Assembly: GCF_003129965.1 (NCBI RefSeq)
Contig: NZ_NRCJ01000001.1
Location: forward strand, 1 to 64,000
DNA length: 64,000 nt
DNA from: Aggregatibacter kilianii
Lineage (GTDB): Bacteria; Pseudomonadota; Gammaproteobacteria; Enterobacterales; Pasteurellaceae
Direction of reading: 5' to 3'
Shown here: positions 29,176 to 37,988 of the stretch, piece by piece
Layout: each line of letters starts with the position of its first letter
Position numbering within the stretch: the stretch's first letter is position 1
Made by a program: the position numbers and the translations under genes
The notes under the pieces: generated by a model
Seen by the model: the letters and a program-made list of their open reading frames with translations, nothing else
Told to the model about the DNA's origin: nothing
Database searches by the model: none

Positions 29176-30180
29176 TTATTTCGTTAAGGTGGTTTGCCAT
29201 TGGCTAATCCAACTACGCAACGCTTCCGGATTCACCTTAGACGTATCCAAGAAAGTCTGTTGCAACATTTTTTCTTTTAAGGCATCAAAGTGCGGTTCAA
29301 CCGGCGCGTGGATCACCGGGAACATCACGTTCGCCGTCACAATATGCTTTTGCGCTTCCGGCGTCATCAAGAAATTCATAAAATGATCGGCACATTGATT
29401 TTTATGCTCGGCGATTCGCGCCGCCAATTCCACCTGTGCCACATTGCCTTCGGCAAATTCTGTGGCGGCATAATTATCTTTATTTTCAAATAATTGATGA
29501 TATAGCGGCGACGTGCTGTAACTGAGCACCACATCCGCTTCGCCTTTCAAGAATGCGCCGTATGTATCCGACCAACCTTTGCCCACGGTCACCGTATGTT
29601 TGGCGAGCTGTTGCCATGCCTGCGCCACTTGATCCGCCGGGTAAACGGTATTCATCCACACCAATAACCCGCGTCCGACGCTGCTGGTGCGCGGATCTTG
29701 GTAAATCACGCGCAAATCTTCACGCTCCACCAATTCTTTCAGGCTTTTCGGCGGATTTTTCACCTTGTTTTTGTCATACACAAAAGCATAAGTGCCGAAA
29801 TCGTAAGGCAGGAAAGTGTTGTCCGTCCATTGGGTCGGCAGGGAAAGCTTGCTTAAATCCACGTTGTTGACGTCAAACAATTTGCTTTTTTTCGCTTCAT
29901 CCAACACGAAATTGTCCAAGCCCAACACAATATCCGCTTTGGTTTTATGCCCTTCCAAGCGCACGCGGTTAAACAGCGTACCGCCGCTTTCAAACGGCAT
30001 ATAGTTAATCTTACAAAGCGGGAATTTTTGTTCAAAATCCAGCTTGAGCTTCGGCCCTGCGCCCCAGTCGGAAGTAAAGGAATCGTAGGTATAAATATTC
30101 ACGGTTTCTTCATGATTGGCGGCAAACGCCATACTTGTGGCGGCAGAAAGTGCGGTTAAAAATAACAATGTTTTTTTCAT
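29176..30180 (-). CDS. thiB: thiamine-binding periplasmic protein
   Basis: 334 residues with a signal peptide (about 1-20, cleaved after AFA). It binds thiamine and its phosphates in the periplasm. Family features include VNIYTYDSFTSDWGAGPKLK, the long ligand-binding lobes with ADIVLGLDNFVLDEAKK, and YQDPRTSSVGRGLLVWMNTV. It is also known as TbpA. GAGGA precedes the ATG. The gene lies 21 bases after thiD under the same riboswitch. Confidence 0.95.
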   Translation of the reverse strand: MKKTLLFLTALSAATSMAFAANHEETVNIYTYDSFTSDWGAGPKLKLDFEQKFPLCKINYMPFESGGTLFNRVRLEGHKTKADIVLGLDNFVLDEAKKSKLFDVNNVDLSKLSLPTQWTDNTFLPYDFGTYAFVYDKNKVKNPPKSLKELVEREDLRVIYQDPRTSSVGRGLLVWMNTVYPADQVAQAWQQLAKHTVTVGKGWSDTYGAFLKGEADVVLSYSTSPLYHQLFENKDNYAATEFAEGNVAQVELAARIAEHKNQCADHFMNFLMTPEAQKHIVTANVMFPVIHAPVEPHFDALKEKMLQQTFLDTSKVNPEALRSWISQWQTTLTK

Positions 30181-30201
30181 GTGTCTGTTCCTCAGTTTGA
30201 A

Positions 30202-31011
30202 TTAATCCTTGTCTTGATAAGCCCAGTGATTGGTCGGTCCATGCCCGTGGCCGATGTTTAACGGATGGCTAATCGCCGCCGTAATGTAATCTTTCGCGGT
30301 TTTAATCGCCTGCTTCACGGAAGCGCCTTTGGCAAGCTCGGCGGTGATGCAGGCGGAAAAGGTGCAACCGGTGCCATGGGTTTGTTGCGTCGGATAACGT
30401 GGGCTTTCCAAAATAAAGTGTTCTTCCGGCATAAAAACCCAGTCACGACAGACCGCACTTTGCGAATGCGCACTGTGCCCGCCTTTAATCACCACGGTTT
30501 TCACGCCCTGCGCTTGCAATATTTGTGCCGCCTGCTGCGCCGTTTGATCGTTAATGACGTCAATTCCCGTCAGCGCTTTGGCTTCGGGCCGGTTCGGCGT
30601 AATCACATCCGCCTGCGGCAATAAAAATTTACGCAAAGAATTGACCGCACTTTCTTGCAACAAGGGCGCACCGCCTTTGGCAATCATCACCGGATCCAAC
30701 ACAAAATGCCCAAAATCATAACGGTGCAACGCCTCAGCGACACATTCCACCACCTCCGCCGAACCTAACATACCGATTTTAAACGCCCGAATCTCGAAAT
30801 CCTCGGCAATGGCTTTCAGTTGATGTTGAATCGTTGAAAGCGGAATAGCATGAATATCAAACACGCCCAAGGTATTTTGCGCAGTCACCGCCGTAATCAC
30901 CGACGTACCAAACACGCCACGCATTTGAAAAGTTTTTAGATCCGCCTGAATCCCGGCGCCGGCGCCACTGTCCGACCCGGCAATGGTCAGCGCCTGCACG
31001 ATTTTACGCAT
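30202..31011 (-). CDS. thiD: hydroxymethylpyrimidine/phosphomethylpyrimidine kinase
   Basis: 269 residues. It phosphorylates HMP and HMP-P for thiamine synthesis or salvage. The ribokinase-like fold shows ALTIAGSDSGAGAGIQADLK at the N terminus, VLDPVMIAKGGAPLL, and the anion-hole motif HGTGCTFSACI at the active site. It is the first gene of thiD-thiB-thiP-thiQ, directly after the TPP riboswitch. Pairing it with the uptake genes implies a salvage role. Uptake signals occur twice inside it. Confidence 0.95.
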   Translation of the reverse strand: MRKIVQALTIAGSDSGAGAGIQADLKTFQMRGVFGTSVITAVTAQNTLGVFDIHAIPLSTIQHQLKAIAEDFEIRAFKIGMLGSAEVVECVAEALHRYDFGHFVLDPVMIAKGGAPLLQESAVNSLRKFLLPQADVITPNRPEAKALTGIDVINDQTAQQAAQILQAQGVKTVVIKGGHSAHSQSAVCRDWVFMPEEHFILESPRYPTQQTHGTGCTFSACITAELAKGASVKQAIKTAKDYITAAISHPLNIGHGHGPTNHWAYQDKD

Positions 31012-31141
31012 AGCACCCTCCGCAACTTACGGTCGGGTAATAGAAACCATATTGCATAATTTTCCCTTTTAAAATTAAAAAGATAATTAACAATAATGAC
31101 GAATGAGAGAAGAGAAAAAGAAAGGAAGTGTGATTTTCTCG

Positions 31142-31212
31142 TTAGTTTCCTACGTCAGTATTAACTGTATCAGGTTCACGGGTATCATCTCAGCACAAAG
31201 CACCCCGACTAA
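31142..31212 (-). promoter_or_regulatory. TPP riboswitch (THI element) controlling thiD-thiBPQ
   Basis: On the minus strand the conserved TPP aptamer segments appear in order: CGGGGTGC, CTGAGATGATACCC, GAACCTGAT, GTTAATACTGACGTAGGAAAC. The P1 stem pairs TTAGT with ACTAA. It stands about 130 bases before thiD. A second hairpin (ACCCCG/CGGGGT, 31202-31221) overlaps the 5' side and would compete with the aptamer's first helix. Confidence 0.95.
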
Positions 31213-31328
31213 TAACGGGGTTTAGTCTATCTATTTTGCAGTGCGAGGGCAAGGGGGATTATGGGGTGGGGAGAGAAGCACCTTGGGAACAAGATGCTTT
31301 GACTTGTTATCAGAGTTTAGGTGTAACT

Positions 31329-31894
31329 GTTTTTACACACAGTCGCCCGAAGGCGACTGCATGGGCTTGGTTAGATATGAGAGAGGGCAAAAATGTTTCA
31401 ACACACAGTCGCCCGAAGGCGACTGCATTTTTTATAGGCTAATTGAAGTTGATTTCTTTTAGTTTCAACACACAGTCGCCCGAAGGCGACTGCGAAAAGG
31501 CGCGGGAAAACCTGTCCAAGTCAAGAAAGGTTTCAACACACAGTCGCCCGAAGGCGACTGCCTCTTTATCTTCACCAACATTAAAGGAATTGTAATGTTT
31601 CAACACACAGTCGCCCGAAGGCGACTGCACTGATAAGCTAATCGGTATTTCTACGCGTGTGCCGTTTCAACACACAGTCGCCCGAAGGCGACTGCGCATA
31701 ACCGGTTGCCATGGCTAATTGGTTGCCACGGTTTCAACACACAGTCGCCCGAAGGCGACTGCGTACACCTGATAAGCGAGATTTAAGGTAATCAGCGTTT
31801 CAACACACAGTCGCCCGAAGGCGACTGCGGGGAAAACGTGGGGCGACAATTTGAAAATTTTGGTTTCAACACACAGTCGCCCGAAGGCGACTGC
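31329..31894 (-). CRISPR. CRISPR array, 9 repeats and 8 spacers, type I-C-like, no cas genes
   Basis: Repeats of 32 bases start at 31329, 31395, 31462, 31530, 31597, 31664, 31731, 31797 and 31863. Spacers are 34-36 bases. The repeats hold an inner palindrome (CAGTCGCCCGAAGGCGACTG). On the minus strand each ends in TTGAAAC, the usual 3' end of type I-C repeats, so transcription should run leftwards. The leftmost repeat has two changes (GTTTTTAC for GTTTCAAC), as expected for the leader-distal end. All other repeats are identical. No cas gene lies within 31 kb on either side. I saw no clear self-targeting spacer in the window. Confidence 0.97.
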
Positions 31895-32138
31895 TCCCTA
31901 CTTAAAAATGGAAGAAATATCAGTAGATTATTTGCTATGTTTCGCTGACTAATTTCTAGATGGGGAGTTGGATAAGTATAACGAGCTCATCTTAGTTATA
32001 CAAATGAATTAACTTATCCAAATTGTTCAAGAAAATCGGGATCGCTACCCTAATCAGATTTTGATGAGAACTAAGGGTTAGCGAGATAAACGATAATCCC
32101 AGCCCTTTCAAATACTCTCGATAGAATACCTTTGTAAC
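31895..32138. other. CRISPR leader side with nested inverted repeats
   Basis: The AT-rich start (31895-31960) is the likely CRISPR leader. Beyond it, TTGGATAAGT (31968-31977) pairs with ACTTATCCAA (32012-32021), enclosing ATAAC/GTTAT (31978-31982 and 31995-31999). A further imperfect pair, TCGCTACCCT with AGGGTTAGCGA, lies at about 32042-32085. No gene was seen. The structures could belong to a leader, a small RNA or the remains of a lost element. Confidence 0.5.
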
Positions 32139-32615
32139 TTACCGCTGAACATCAATCATCGCTTTGAATGAATGAAAATCTACGACAAGCTGTTTCAATT
32201 CGTTATCCCGCGCTTTCGCCTGCTCAATCCGCTGTTCCAGCAAAGCCTTTTGTTCAACTGCGTACAGTTTATTGAAGAGTAAGGTTAGCAGTTTTTCCTC
32301 CTCAAGACGAGAACGATACGCTGACAGATCTATCTTCTGAATAACCCACTTATATTGAAATCCGGCCTCTTCTTCAATTTGGGGGAAATCATGAACTTCA
32401 ACAATCTTAACGACTTTCAGCTCATCCGTTGCATGAACAAGAGCAAAGTCTCCTACATTTAAGTTAAGATCCGCATTGGCTTTAAATGTATACACTTTGT
32501 TACCGCCCGAATAAACTTTTCCGGATAACAAATCATTAATAGTAATGCTATCTTCAAAAACGGCTCCCACGGTGATCAAATTATCTTGAAATAAGTGAAT
32601 ATAGTTTTTTTGCAT
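32139..32615 (-). CDS. hypothetical protein with small beta domain and helical tail
   Basis: 158 residues, not recognised. The N-terminal two thirds look beta-rich (DNLITVGAVFEDSITINDLL, VYTFKANADLNLNVGDFALV), like a small barrel. The C-terminal third is a long charged helix with Glu, Leu and Arg (ALLEQRIEQAKARDNELKQL), possibly a coiled coil. There is no signal peptide or membrane helix. AAGGA precedes the ATG, and the codon use looks ordinary, so it is probably a real gene. It stands alone between a CRISPR array and yccA, on the strand opposite to yccA. It lacks Cas motifs. Function is unknown. Confidence 0.75.
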   Translation of the reverse strand: MQKNYIHLFQDNLITVGAVFEDSITINDLLSGKVYSGGNKVYTFKANADLNLNVGDFALVHATDELKVVKIVEVHDFPQIEEEAGFQYKWVIQKIDLSAYRSRLEEEKLLTLLFNKLYAVEQKALLEQRIEQAKARDNELKQLVVDFHSFKAMIDVQR

Positions 32616-32936
32616 AATTAGTCCTTAAAAAATGTGATTATAATTTTTGCTTTTGTTAACAATCCTATTCGGCAAATTTCCAATAGAAAAAAGCCGCTTG
32701 CATTGTTGTCATGTGTTTTTGTCGATAATCTACTCCACCCTATTTCAGAGTCAATAGCAGAAATTATTAATCTACTGAAATGATTAAGTTTTATCTAAAG
32801 CATAAAAACGCAAAAATTTTTGACCGCACTTTTCCCCAAAAAATATTTCCCCTCAAGAATTGACTTTTCCCTCATCAGCCCTTACCTTACACAAAGGTTT
32901 TAACCTGTTATTTTCTTTAAATTTAAAGGAGCTTTT
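32616..32936. other. intergenic region upstream of yccA
   Basis: 321 bases. A TTGACT hexamer (32860-32865) followed 17 bases later by TACCTT is a candidate yccA promoter. One uptake signal (ACCGCACTT) lies at 32822-32830. The rest is AT-rich without gene-like content. Confidence 0.45.
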
Positions 32937-33599
32937 ATGCAATCTCGTATTATTGTTAACACACAAGAAGAATCGTTGTTAAGCACGCATAAGGTGTTGC
33001 GCAATACTTATTTCTTGTTGGCATTAACATTGGCTTTTTCCGCCGTAGTGGCTTATGTGTCAATGGCGATGAATTTACCTAGACCGGGGTTAATTCTGAT
33101 GCTTGTGGGTTTTTATGGTTTACTTTTCTTAACCAATGCGTTGGCAAATAGTGCATTAGGGATTTTGTCCGCTTTCGCGTTTACCGGATTCTTAGGTTAC
33201 ACCGTAGGTCCGATTTTAAATGCGTATGTGAGCGCAGGTTTGGGGGATGCCATCGTATTGGCGTTAGCCGGTACGGCAGCGACTTTCTTTGCATGTTCTG
33301 CGTATGTGTTAACCACGAAGAAAGATATGTCTTTCTTGTCCGGTACAATCCTCGCCTTATTCGTGGTGTTGCTACTCGGCATGGTTGCCAGTTTCTTCTT
33401 CCAATTCCCGGCGCTTTATGTGGGCATCAGCGCGTTGTTCGTGATTTTCTCCACCATGGGCATTTTGTATGAAACCAGCAACATTATTCACGGTGGCGAA
33501 ACCAACTACATTCGTGCCACAGTGAGTTTGTTCGTATCAATCTATAACTTGTTTATCAGTTTATTAAACTTACTTTCATTCTTCTCTTCCAGAGATTAA
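32937..33599 (+). CDS. yccA: Bax inhibitor-1/YccA family membrane protein
   Basis: 220 residues with seven predicted membrane helices and a short cytosolic N terminus. The BI-1 family pattern is seen: [38 protein letters not shown]-like segments, and the last helices with [19 protein letters not shown] carrying conserved acidic residues. E. coli YccA binds the FtsH protease and protects SecY when translocons jam. Here it is followed by a terminator and tusE, the same neighbour as in E. coli. AAAGGAG precedes the ATG. Confidence 0.93.
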   Translation: MQSRIIVNTQEESLLSTHKVLRNTYFLLALTLAFSAVVAYVSMAMNLPRPGLILMLVGFYGLLFLTNALANSALGILSAFAFTGFLGYTVGPILNAYVSAGLGDAIVLALAGTAATFFACSAYVLTTKKDMSFLSGTILALFVVLLLGMVASFFFQFPALYVGISALFVIFSTMGILYETSNIIHGGETNYIRATVSLFVSIYNLFISLLNLLSFFSSRD

Positions 33600-33622
33600 T
33601 TATTAATGTAATAGATAAATTC

Positions 33623-33644
33623 AACGCCCCTTTTTTGGGGCGTT
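33623..33644 (+). terminator. rho-independent terminator of yccA
   Basis: AACGCCCC pairs with GGGGCGTT over a six-T loop, followed by TTTATA. The stem is GC-rich and strong. Confidence 0.88.
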
Positions 33645-33684
33645 TTTATATAATCAAATCCATGTAAATCATGAGGTTTTCACC

Positions 33685-34014
33685 ATGCTTGAAGTGAATA
33701 ACAAACACATTGAAACCGATGCGGCGGGGTATTTATTGAATATTAATGACTGGAACCCGGATGTCGCATTGGCTATCGCAAAATTAGAAAACCTGGAACT
33801 CACCGAAGCCCATTGGGAAATCATTCATTTCGTACGGGATTTTTATCAAGAATACAAAACTTCACCGGCGATTCGTATGTTAGTCAAAGCCACCGCACAG
33901 AAGTTAGGTGAAGATAAAGGCAATAGCCGTTATTTGCAACGTTTGTTTCCTGAGGGCCCGGCAAAACAGGCAACCAAACTGGCAGGATTACCTAAGCCTG
34001 CAAAATGCTTATAA
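33685..34014 (+). CDS. tusE: sulfurtransferase TusE (DsrC family)
   Basis: 109 residues. TusE accepts persulfide sulfur from TusBCD and passes it to MnmA for 2-thiolation of tRNA wobble uridines. The DsrC/TusE fold shows [36 protein letters not shown] and the conserved penultimate Cys (Cys108, GLPKPAKCL). The length matches E. coli TusE. It lies between yccA and the metal transporter genes. It probably has its own promoter, since a terminator precedes it. Confidence 0.95.
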   Translation: MLEVNNKHIETDAAGYLLNINDWNPDVALAIAKLENLELTEAHWEIIHFVRDFYQEYKTSPAIRMLVKATAQKLGEDKGNSRYLQRLFPEGPAKQATKLAGLPKPAKCL

Positions 34015-34018
34015 TTTT

Positions 34019-34059
34019 ATTTGCGAATCATTTGCATTTAAAAACAAAAGGAATATAAT
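34019..34059 (+). promoter_or_regulatory. sitA promoter with overlapping dyad, likely Fur or manganese operator
   Basis: TTGCAT (34032-34037) and TATAAT (34054-34059) stand 16 bases apart, a strong sigma-70 promoter. A dyad ATTTGCGAAT-C-ATTTGCATTT (about 34019-34039, 7 of 10 positions symmetric) covers the -35 box. Repression by an iron or manganese regulator is the natural reading, but the regulator is not identified. Confidence 0.55.
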
Positions 34060-34114
34060 GCCCCCGCAACCTATGTTGCTATTTTATAACTATAAATTTT
34101 TTAAGGAGAAAAAT

Positions 34115-34996
34115 ATGCGCTTATTAGCTACATTAGTCAGCGTACTCGCATTAAGCTTGGGCAGTAGCCTTGCTTATGCAAAATTTAAAGTCGTCACCAC
34201 TTTCACCATCATTCAGGACATGGCACAAAATATCGCCGGTGATGCCGCAACGGTAGAATCTATCACCAAACCCGGCGCGGAAATTCATGATTATGAACCG
34301 ACACCGAAAGATATTGTAAAAGCCCAATCCGCTGATTTAGTCTTATGGAATGGTTTGAATCTTGAGCGTTGGTTTGAAAAATTCTTCCAAAATGTGAAAG
34401 ATAAACCGGCAGTTGTCGTGACCGAAGGCATTGAGCCGATGTCCATTCATGAAGGCCCTTATACCGGCAATCCGAATCCACACGCCTGGATGTCGCCTTC
34501 CAATGCGTTAATTTACGTTGAAAACATTAAAAATGCGTTGATTAAATACGATCCGCAAAATAAAGAAACGTACGAAAAAAACACCGCACTTTATGTCCAA
34601 AAAATCAAAGAATTAGATCAGCCGTTGCGTGAAAAACTCGCCCAAGTGCCGGAAGCGCAGCGTTGGTTGGTGACCAGTGAAGGCGCATTCAGTTATTTAG
34701 CCCGCGATTACGGTTTTAAGGAAGCCTATTTGTGGCCGATTAATGCAGAACAACAAGGCACACCGCAGCAAGTACGTAAAGTGATTGAAACCGTGAGAGC
34801 CAACAATATTCCGGTGGTTTTCAGTGAAAGCACCATTTCGCCTAAACCGGCGAAACAAGTAGCAAAAGAAACCGGTGCGAAATACGGCGGCGTACTGTAT
34901 GTGGACTCCCTTTCTAATGCGAACGGACCTGTGCCGACCTATATTGATTTGTTAAAAACTACTGTTTCCACCATTGCTAAAGGATTTGAAAAATAA
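34115..34996 (+). CDS. sitA: manganese/iron ABC transporter, substrate-binding protein
   Basis: About 293 residues from the ATG after AAGGAG; a longer frame upstream lacks support. Signal peptide about 1-22 (cleaved after AYA). It belongs to cluster A-I metal-binding proteins. The expected ligands are His58 (EIHDYEPT), His123 (NPHAWMSP), Glu189 ([10 protein letters not shown]) and Asp264 (YVDSLSN). The His-His-Glu-Asp set fits manganese or ferrous iron (SitA/YfeA) better than zinc, and there is no His-rich loop. First of four overlapping genes. Confidence 0.92.
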   Translation: MRLLATLVSVLALSLGSSLAYAKFKVVTTFTIIQDMAQNIAGDAATVESITKPGAEIHDYEPTPKDIVKAQSADLVLWNGLNLERWFEKFFQNVKDKPAVVVTEGIEPMSIHEGPYTGNPNPHAWMSPSNALIYVENIKNALIKYDPQNKETYEKNTALYVQKIKELDQPLREKLAQVPEAQRWLVTSEGAFSYLARDYGFKEAYLWPINAEQQGTPQQVRKVIETVRANNIPVVFSESTISPKPAKQVAKETGAKYGGVLYVDSLSNANGPVPTYIDLLKTTVSTIAKGFEK

Positions 34997-35886
34997 TGTC
35001 GTCAAATATTGCCTCCATTTGTGTTGAAGACGTTACCGTTCGCTACAACAACGGTCATACCGCCATTCATGATGTTTCTTTTAAACTGGAAGGCGGCACA
35101 ACCTGTGCCTTAGTCGGCGTGAACGGGAGCGGAAAATCAACCCTATTTAAAAGTCTAATGGGGTTGATTACACCGCAACGAGGCAATATTTCCCTTTGTA
35201 ATCTGAGCATTAAACAAGCTTTAAAACAAAATTTGGTGTCCTATGTGCCGCAATCGGAAGACGTGGACTGGCAATTTCCGGTGTCCGTTTACGATGTGGT
35301 GTTGATGGGACGTTACGGTTACATGAACTTCCTGCGCCGTCCGAGCGAAACGGATAAGCAAAAGGTGCAGGAAGCCATGCAACGGGTGAATATCGAACAT
35401 CTTGCCCATCGTCAGATCGGCGAGCTTTCCGGCGGGCAGAAAAAGCGCGTCTTCCTTGCCCGCGCCCTTGCACAACAAAGTAAGATTATTTTATTGGATG
35501 AGCCTTTTACCGGCGTGGATGTGCAAACGGAAAACGCCATTATTGATCTGTTAGGGCAACTACGCGGTGAAGGTCATTTAATTCTGGTTTCAACACACAA
35601 TTTGGGTTCCGTACCGGATTTTTGCGATCGCGTGGTGATGATTAATCGTACCGTCATTGCAGCAGGTCCGACAGAAACCACCTTCAACCAACACAACCTG
35701 GAACTGGTCTTCGGGGGAGTGTTGCGCCACATTAAATTATTAGGCGAAGATTTACATGATGACGAAGATCCGCGCGCCGTTACCGTGTTAACCGATGATG
35801 AACGGGCGGCAGTGTTCTACGGTAAAACCAAAATTGATCCGCCGGCACCGACCGTCCGACATGGCAAACAGGAGGAAGACGCATAA
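34996..35886 (+). CDS. sitB: manganese/iron ABC transporter, ATPase
   Basis: 296 residues. Walker A ([14 protein letters not shown]), a Q-loop, the signature [15 protein letters not shown] and Walker B ([12 protein letters not shown]) are intact. The switch His is in [10 protein letters not shown]. The C-terminal stretch past about 250 is longer than in simple ABC ATPases and highly charged, as in YfeB relatives. Its start codon overlaps the sitA stop (TAATG), and its stop overlaps sitC in the same way. Confidence 0.94.
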   Translation: MSSNIASICVEDVTVRYNNGHTAIHDVSFKLEGGTTCALVGVNGSGKSTLFKSLMGLITPQRGNISLCNLSIKQALKQNLVSYVPQSEDVDWQFPVSVYDVVLMGRYGYMNFLRRPSETDKQKVQEAMQRVNIEHLAHRQIGELSGGQKKRVFLARALAQQSKIILLDEPFTGVDVQTENAIIDLLGQLRGEGHLILVSTHNLGSVPDFCDRVVMINRTVIAAGPTETTFNQHNLELVFGGVLRHIKLLGEDLHDDEDPRAVTVLTDDERAAVFYGKTKIDPPAPTVRHGKQEEDA

Positions 35887-36752
35887 TGTGGGACGTTTTA
35901 CTGGAACCTTTTACTTATGATTACATGGTGAAAGCCATTTTTATCAGCTCGGCGGTGGGCGGTGTTTGCGCGTTTCTATCCGCTTATTTAATGCTGAAAG
36001 GCTGGTCGTTAATCGGTGACGCCCTTTCTCATTCCGTGGTTCCCGGCGTTGCCATCGCCTACGCGCTTTCACTCCCTTACGCCCTCGGCGCTTTTTTTTC
36101 CGGCATTCTCGCCGCCATCGCCATACTTTGGATTAAATCCATCACCAAACTCCGTGAAGATGCGGTTATCGGTTTTATTTTTACCACCTTCTTTGCCCTT
36201 GGTTTATTGATTATTTCCCTCAATCCGACGTCCATTAATGTACAAGATATTATCCTGGGCAATATTCTGGGCATTGCCGATGAAGACATTTTACAAGTAG
36301 GCATTATTATCGCCGTGTGTTTGGTGTTATTACTGATTTTTTGGAAAGATCTGTTGTTGATTTTCTTTGACGAAGTACACGCCACCTCTGTGGGCTTTTC
36401 GCCGATTTATTACAAAATTCTATTTTTTACATTGCTAAGTGCCTGTGTGGTCGCCGCCTTGCAAACCGTCGGCGCTATTTTGGTCATTGCCATGGTGATC
36501 ACACCGGGTGCCACCGCGTATTTACTCACCGATCGTTTTAAAACTTTAGCCGGCATTGCCGTGGTTTTAGGCATTTCGTCCAGTGCCATTGGGGTTTATA
36601 TCAGCTATTTCTTAGACGGCGCCACAGGCGGCGTAATTGTTTGCATTCAGACCGCACTTTTCTTGTTGGCATTTATTTTTTCACCGAAATACGGCTTGCT
36701 TCATCAGCATAAGCCCATCGAACAAATCAAACCAAAAGAGGTGCAAAAATGA
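35886..36752 (+). CDS. sitC: manganese/iron ABC transporter, permease
   Basis: 288 residues with about eight membrane helices of the ABC-3 permease family. Segments such as LMLKGWSLIGDALSHSVVPG near the N terminus, TSINVQDIILGNILGIADED and IAMVITPGATAYLLTDRFK are typical. It pairs with SitD to form the channel. The ends overlap sitB (TAATG) and sitD (four bases), so the set is translated as one unit. An uptake signal lies near 36651. Confidence 0.93.
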   Translation: MWDVLLEPFTYDYMVKAIFISSAVGGVCAFLSAYLMLKGWSLIGDALSHSVVPGVAIAYALSLPYALGAFFSGILAAIAILWIKSITKLREDAVIGFIFTTFFALGLLIISLNPTSINVQDIILGNILGIADEDILQVGIIIAVCLVLLLIFWKDLLLIFFDEVHATSVGFSPIYYKILFFTLLSACVVAALQTVGAILVIAMVITPGATAYLLTDRFKTLAGIAVVLGISSSAIGVYISYFLDGATGGVIVCIQTALFLLAFIFSPKYGLLHQHKPIEQIKPKEVQK

Positions 36753-37597
36753 ACGCCGTCTATCTTTGGATTACCGAACCTTTCAGCTATCCTTTCATGC
36801 AAAATGCGCTGATGACCGCGCTGTTGGTTTCCATTATTTGTGCCATGCTTTCCTGCTATTTGGTATTAAAAGGCTGGTCGTTAATGGGCGATGCCATTTC
36901 ACACGCCGTCTTGCCGGGCATTGTGACCGCATTCTGGTTGGGGCTCCCCTTAAGCGTCGGCGCATTTGTGGCGGGATTGGTGTGCTCCATCAGTGTAGGT
37001 TATTTAAAAGAAAACAGCCGAATTAAAGAGGATACCGCCATGGGCATCGTGTTTTCAGGCATGTTTGCGCTGGGGATTGTGTTGTTCACTAAAATTGAAA
37101 CGGAACAACACTTAACGCACATTTTATTCGGCAATTTACTTGGCGTAAGCGATGCGGAAGTTTGGCAAACCTTCTTCATGGCAGCGATTATTTTCCTCGT
37201 GATTTTTTTACGTCGCAAAGATTTCTTACTTTACTGTTTTGATGCCAATCAAGCCAAAATCGTCGGCTTATCGCCACGTTTATTGCACTACAGCTTACTG
37301 ATTTTGCTTGCCTTAACCATTATCAGCGCCATGCAGGTGGTGGGTGTCATTTTGGTGGTCGCCATGCTCATTTCACCGGGCATCACCGCGTTTATTTTAA
37401 CCAAGCGCTTTGATTATATGATTGCCATCGCCTTGGTTACCTCAATCAGCACCAGCATTTTAGGCACAATCATCAGCTATCATATTGACGGCGCCACAGG
37501 CCCTTGTATTATTCTGTTACAAGCAGCCGTATTTTTGACCGCACTTATTTACAGCAAAATCCGACTGCGCTTTAGTGCAACACTTGAAACGCCGTAA
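36749..37597 (+). CDS. sitD: manganese/iron ABC transporter, second permease
   Basis: 282 residues, clearly paralogous to SitC: LVLKGWSLMGDAISHAVLPG, HILFGNLLGVSDAEVWQT and VAMLISPGITAFILTKRFD align with the SitC segments. About eight membrane helices. The overlap with sitC is ATGA. Its 3' end overlaps the acylphosphatase gene on the opposite strand by 26 bases. No terminator is obvious; an uptake signal near 37538 lies inside the gene. Confidence 0.93.
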   Translation: MNAVYLWITEPFSYPFMQNALMTALLVSIICAMLSCYLVLKGWSLMGDAISHAVLPGIVTAFWLGLPLSVGAFVAGLVCSISVGYLKENSRIKEDTAMGIVFSGMFALGIVLFTKIETEQHLTHILFGNLLGVSDAEVWQTFFMAAIIFLVIFLRRKDFLLYCFDANQAKIVGLSPRLLHYSLLILLALTIISAMQVVGVILVVAMLISPGITAFILTKRFDYMIAIALVTSISTSILGTIISYHIDGATGPCIILLQAAVFLTALIYSKIRLRFSATLETP

Positions 37598-37844
37598 ATT
37601 CTTTACTGCCGAGATAATCTTCCGCAAAAACCTGCTGCACCGTGGCAGTACGCGGACCATGTTGTAACCAAGAATGCAACGCCTGAATTTTCGCTTCGAT
37701 GCCGACGGCAACCACTTCAACGGAACCGTCGGCAAGATTGCGCACAAACCCCGTTACGCCGATTTTTGTTGCCTGTTGCCAAGTGAAATAACGAAAGCCC
37801 ACGCCTTGCACATCCCCATAAACCAAAAAACGTTTTTTCTGCAT
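37572..37844 (-). CDS. yccX: acylphosphatase
   Basis: 90 residues, the common length. It hydrolyses acyl phosphates. The catalytic Arg18 in VQGVGFRYFTW and Asn36 in GFVRNLADGSVEVVA are in place. AGGAGG precedes the ATG. It lies on the minus strand, convergent with sitD and divergent from yccT. In E. coli it also neighbours tusE, which supports the idea that the sit genes were inserted between them. Confidence 0.95.
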   Translation of the reverse strand: MQKKRFLVYGDVQGVGFRYFTWQQATKIGVTGFVRNLADGSVEVVAVGIEAKIQALHSWLQHGPRTATVQQVFAEDYLGSKEFTAFQVLH

Positions 37845-37988
37845 TTTCGCCTCCTAAAATTGAATAAAAACAAAAAACTAGCCGTTAAATACAATTTTCT
37901 ATTTTCATTTCCGCGAATTTGGAATAGCATACAGGCAACGCTTTATGCTATAAAGTGTCATCTAATTTTACTCAAAACAGGAGAAAAT

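Noticed and set aside
31236-31442. Short ORFs across the first CRISPR repeats
   Set aside because: They read repeat and spacer DNA, lack ribosome binding sites and share repeat-encoded residues.
31696-31730. Spacer 6 partly resembling thiB near 29190
   Set aside because: The match covers fewer than 18 bases and needs a gap, so it is likely chance.
32139-32615. Idea that the lone gene beside the array is a cas gene
   Set aside because: No Cas signature motif is visible (no HD/helicase, RAMP or nuclease residues), and no other cas gene is nearby.
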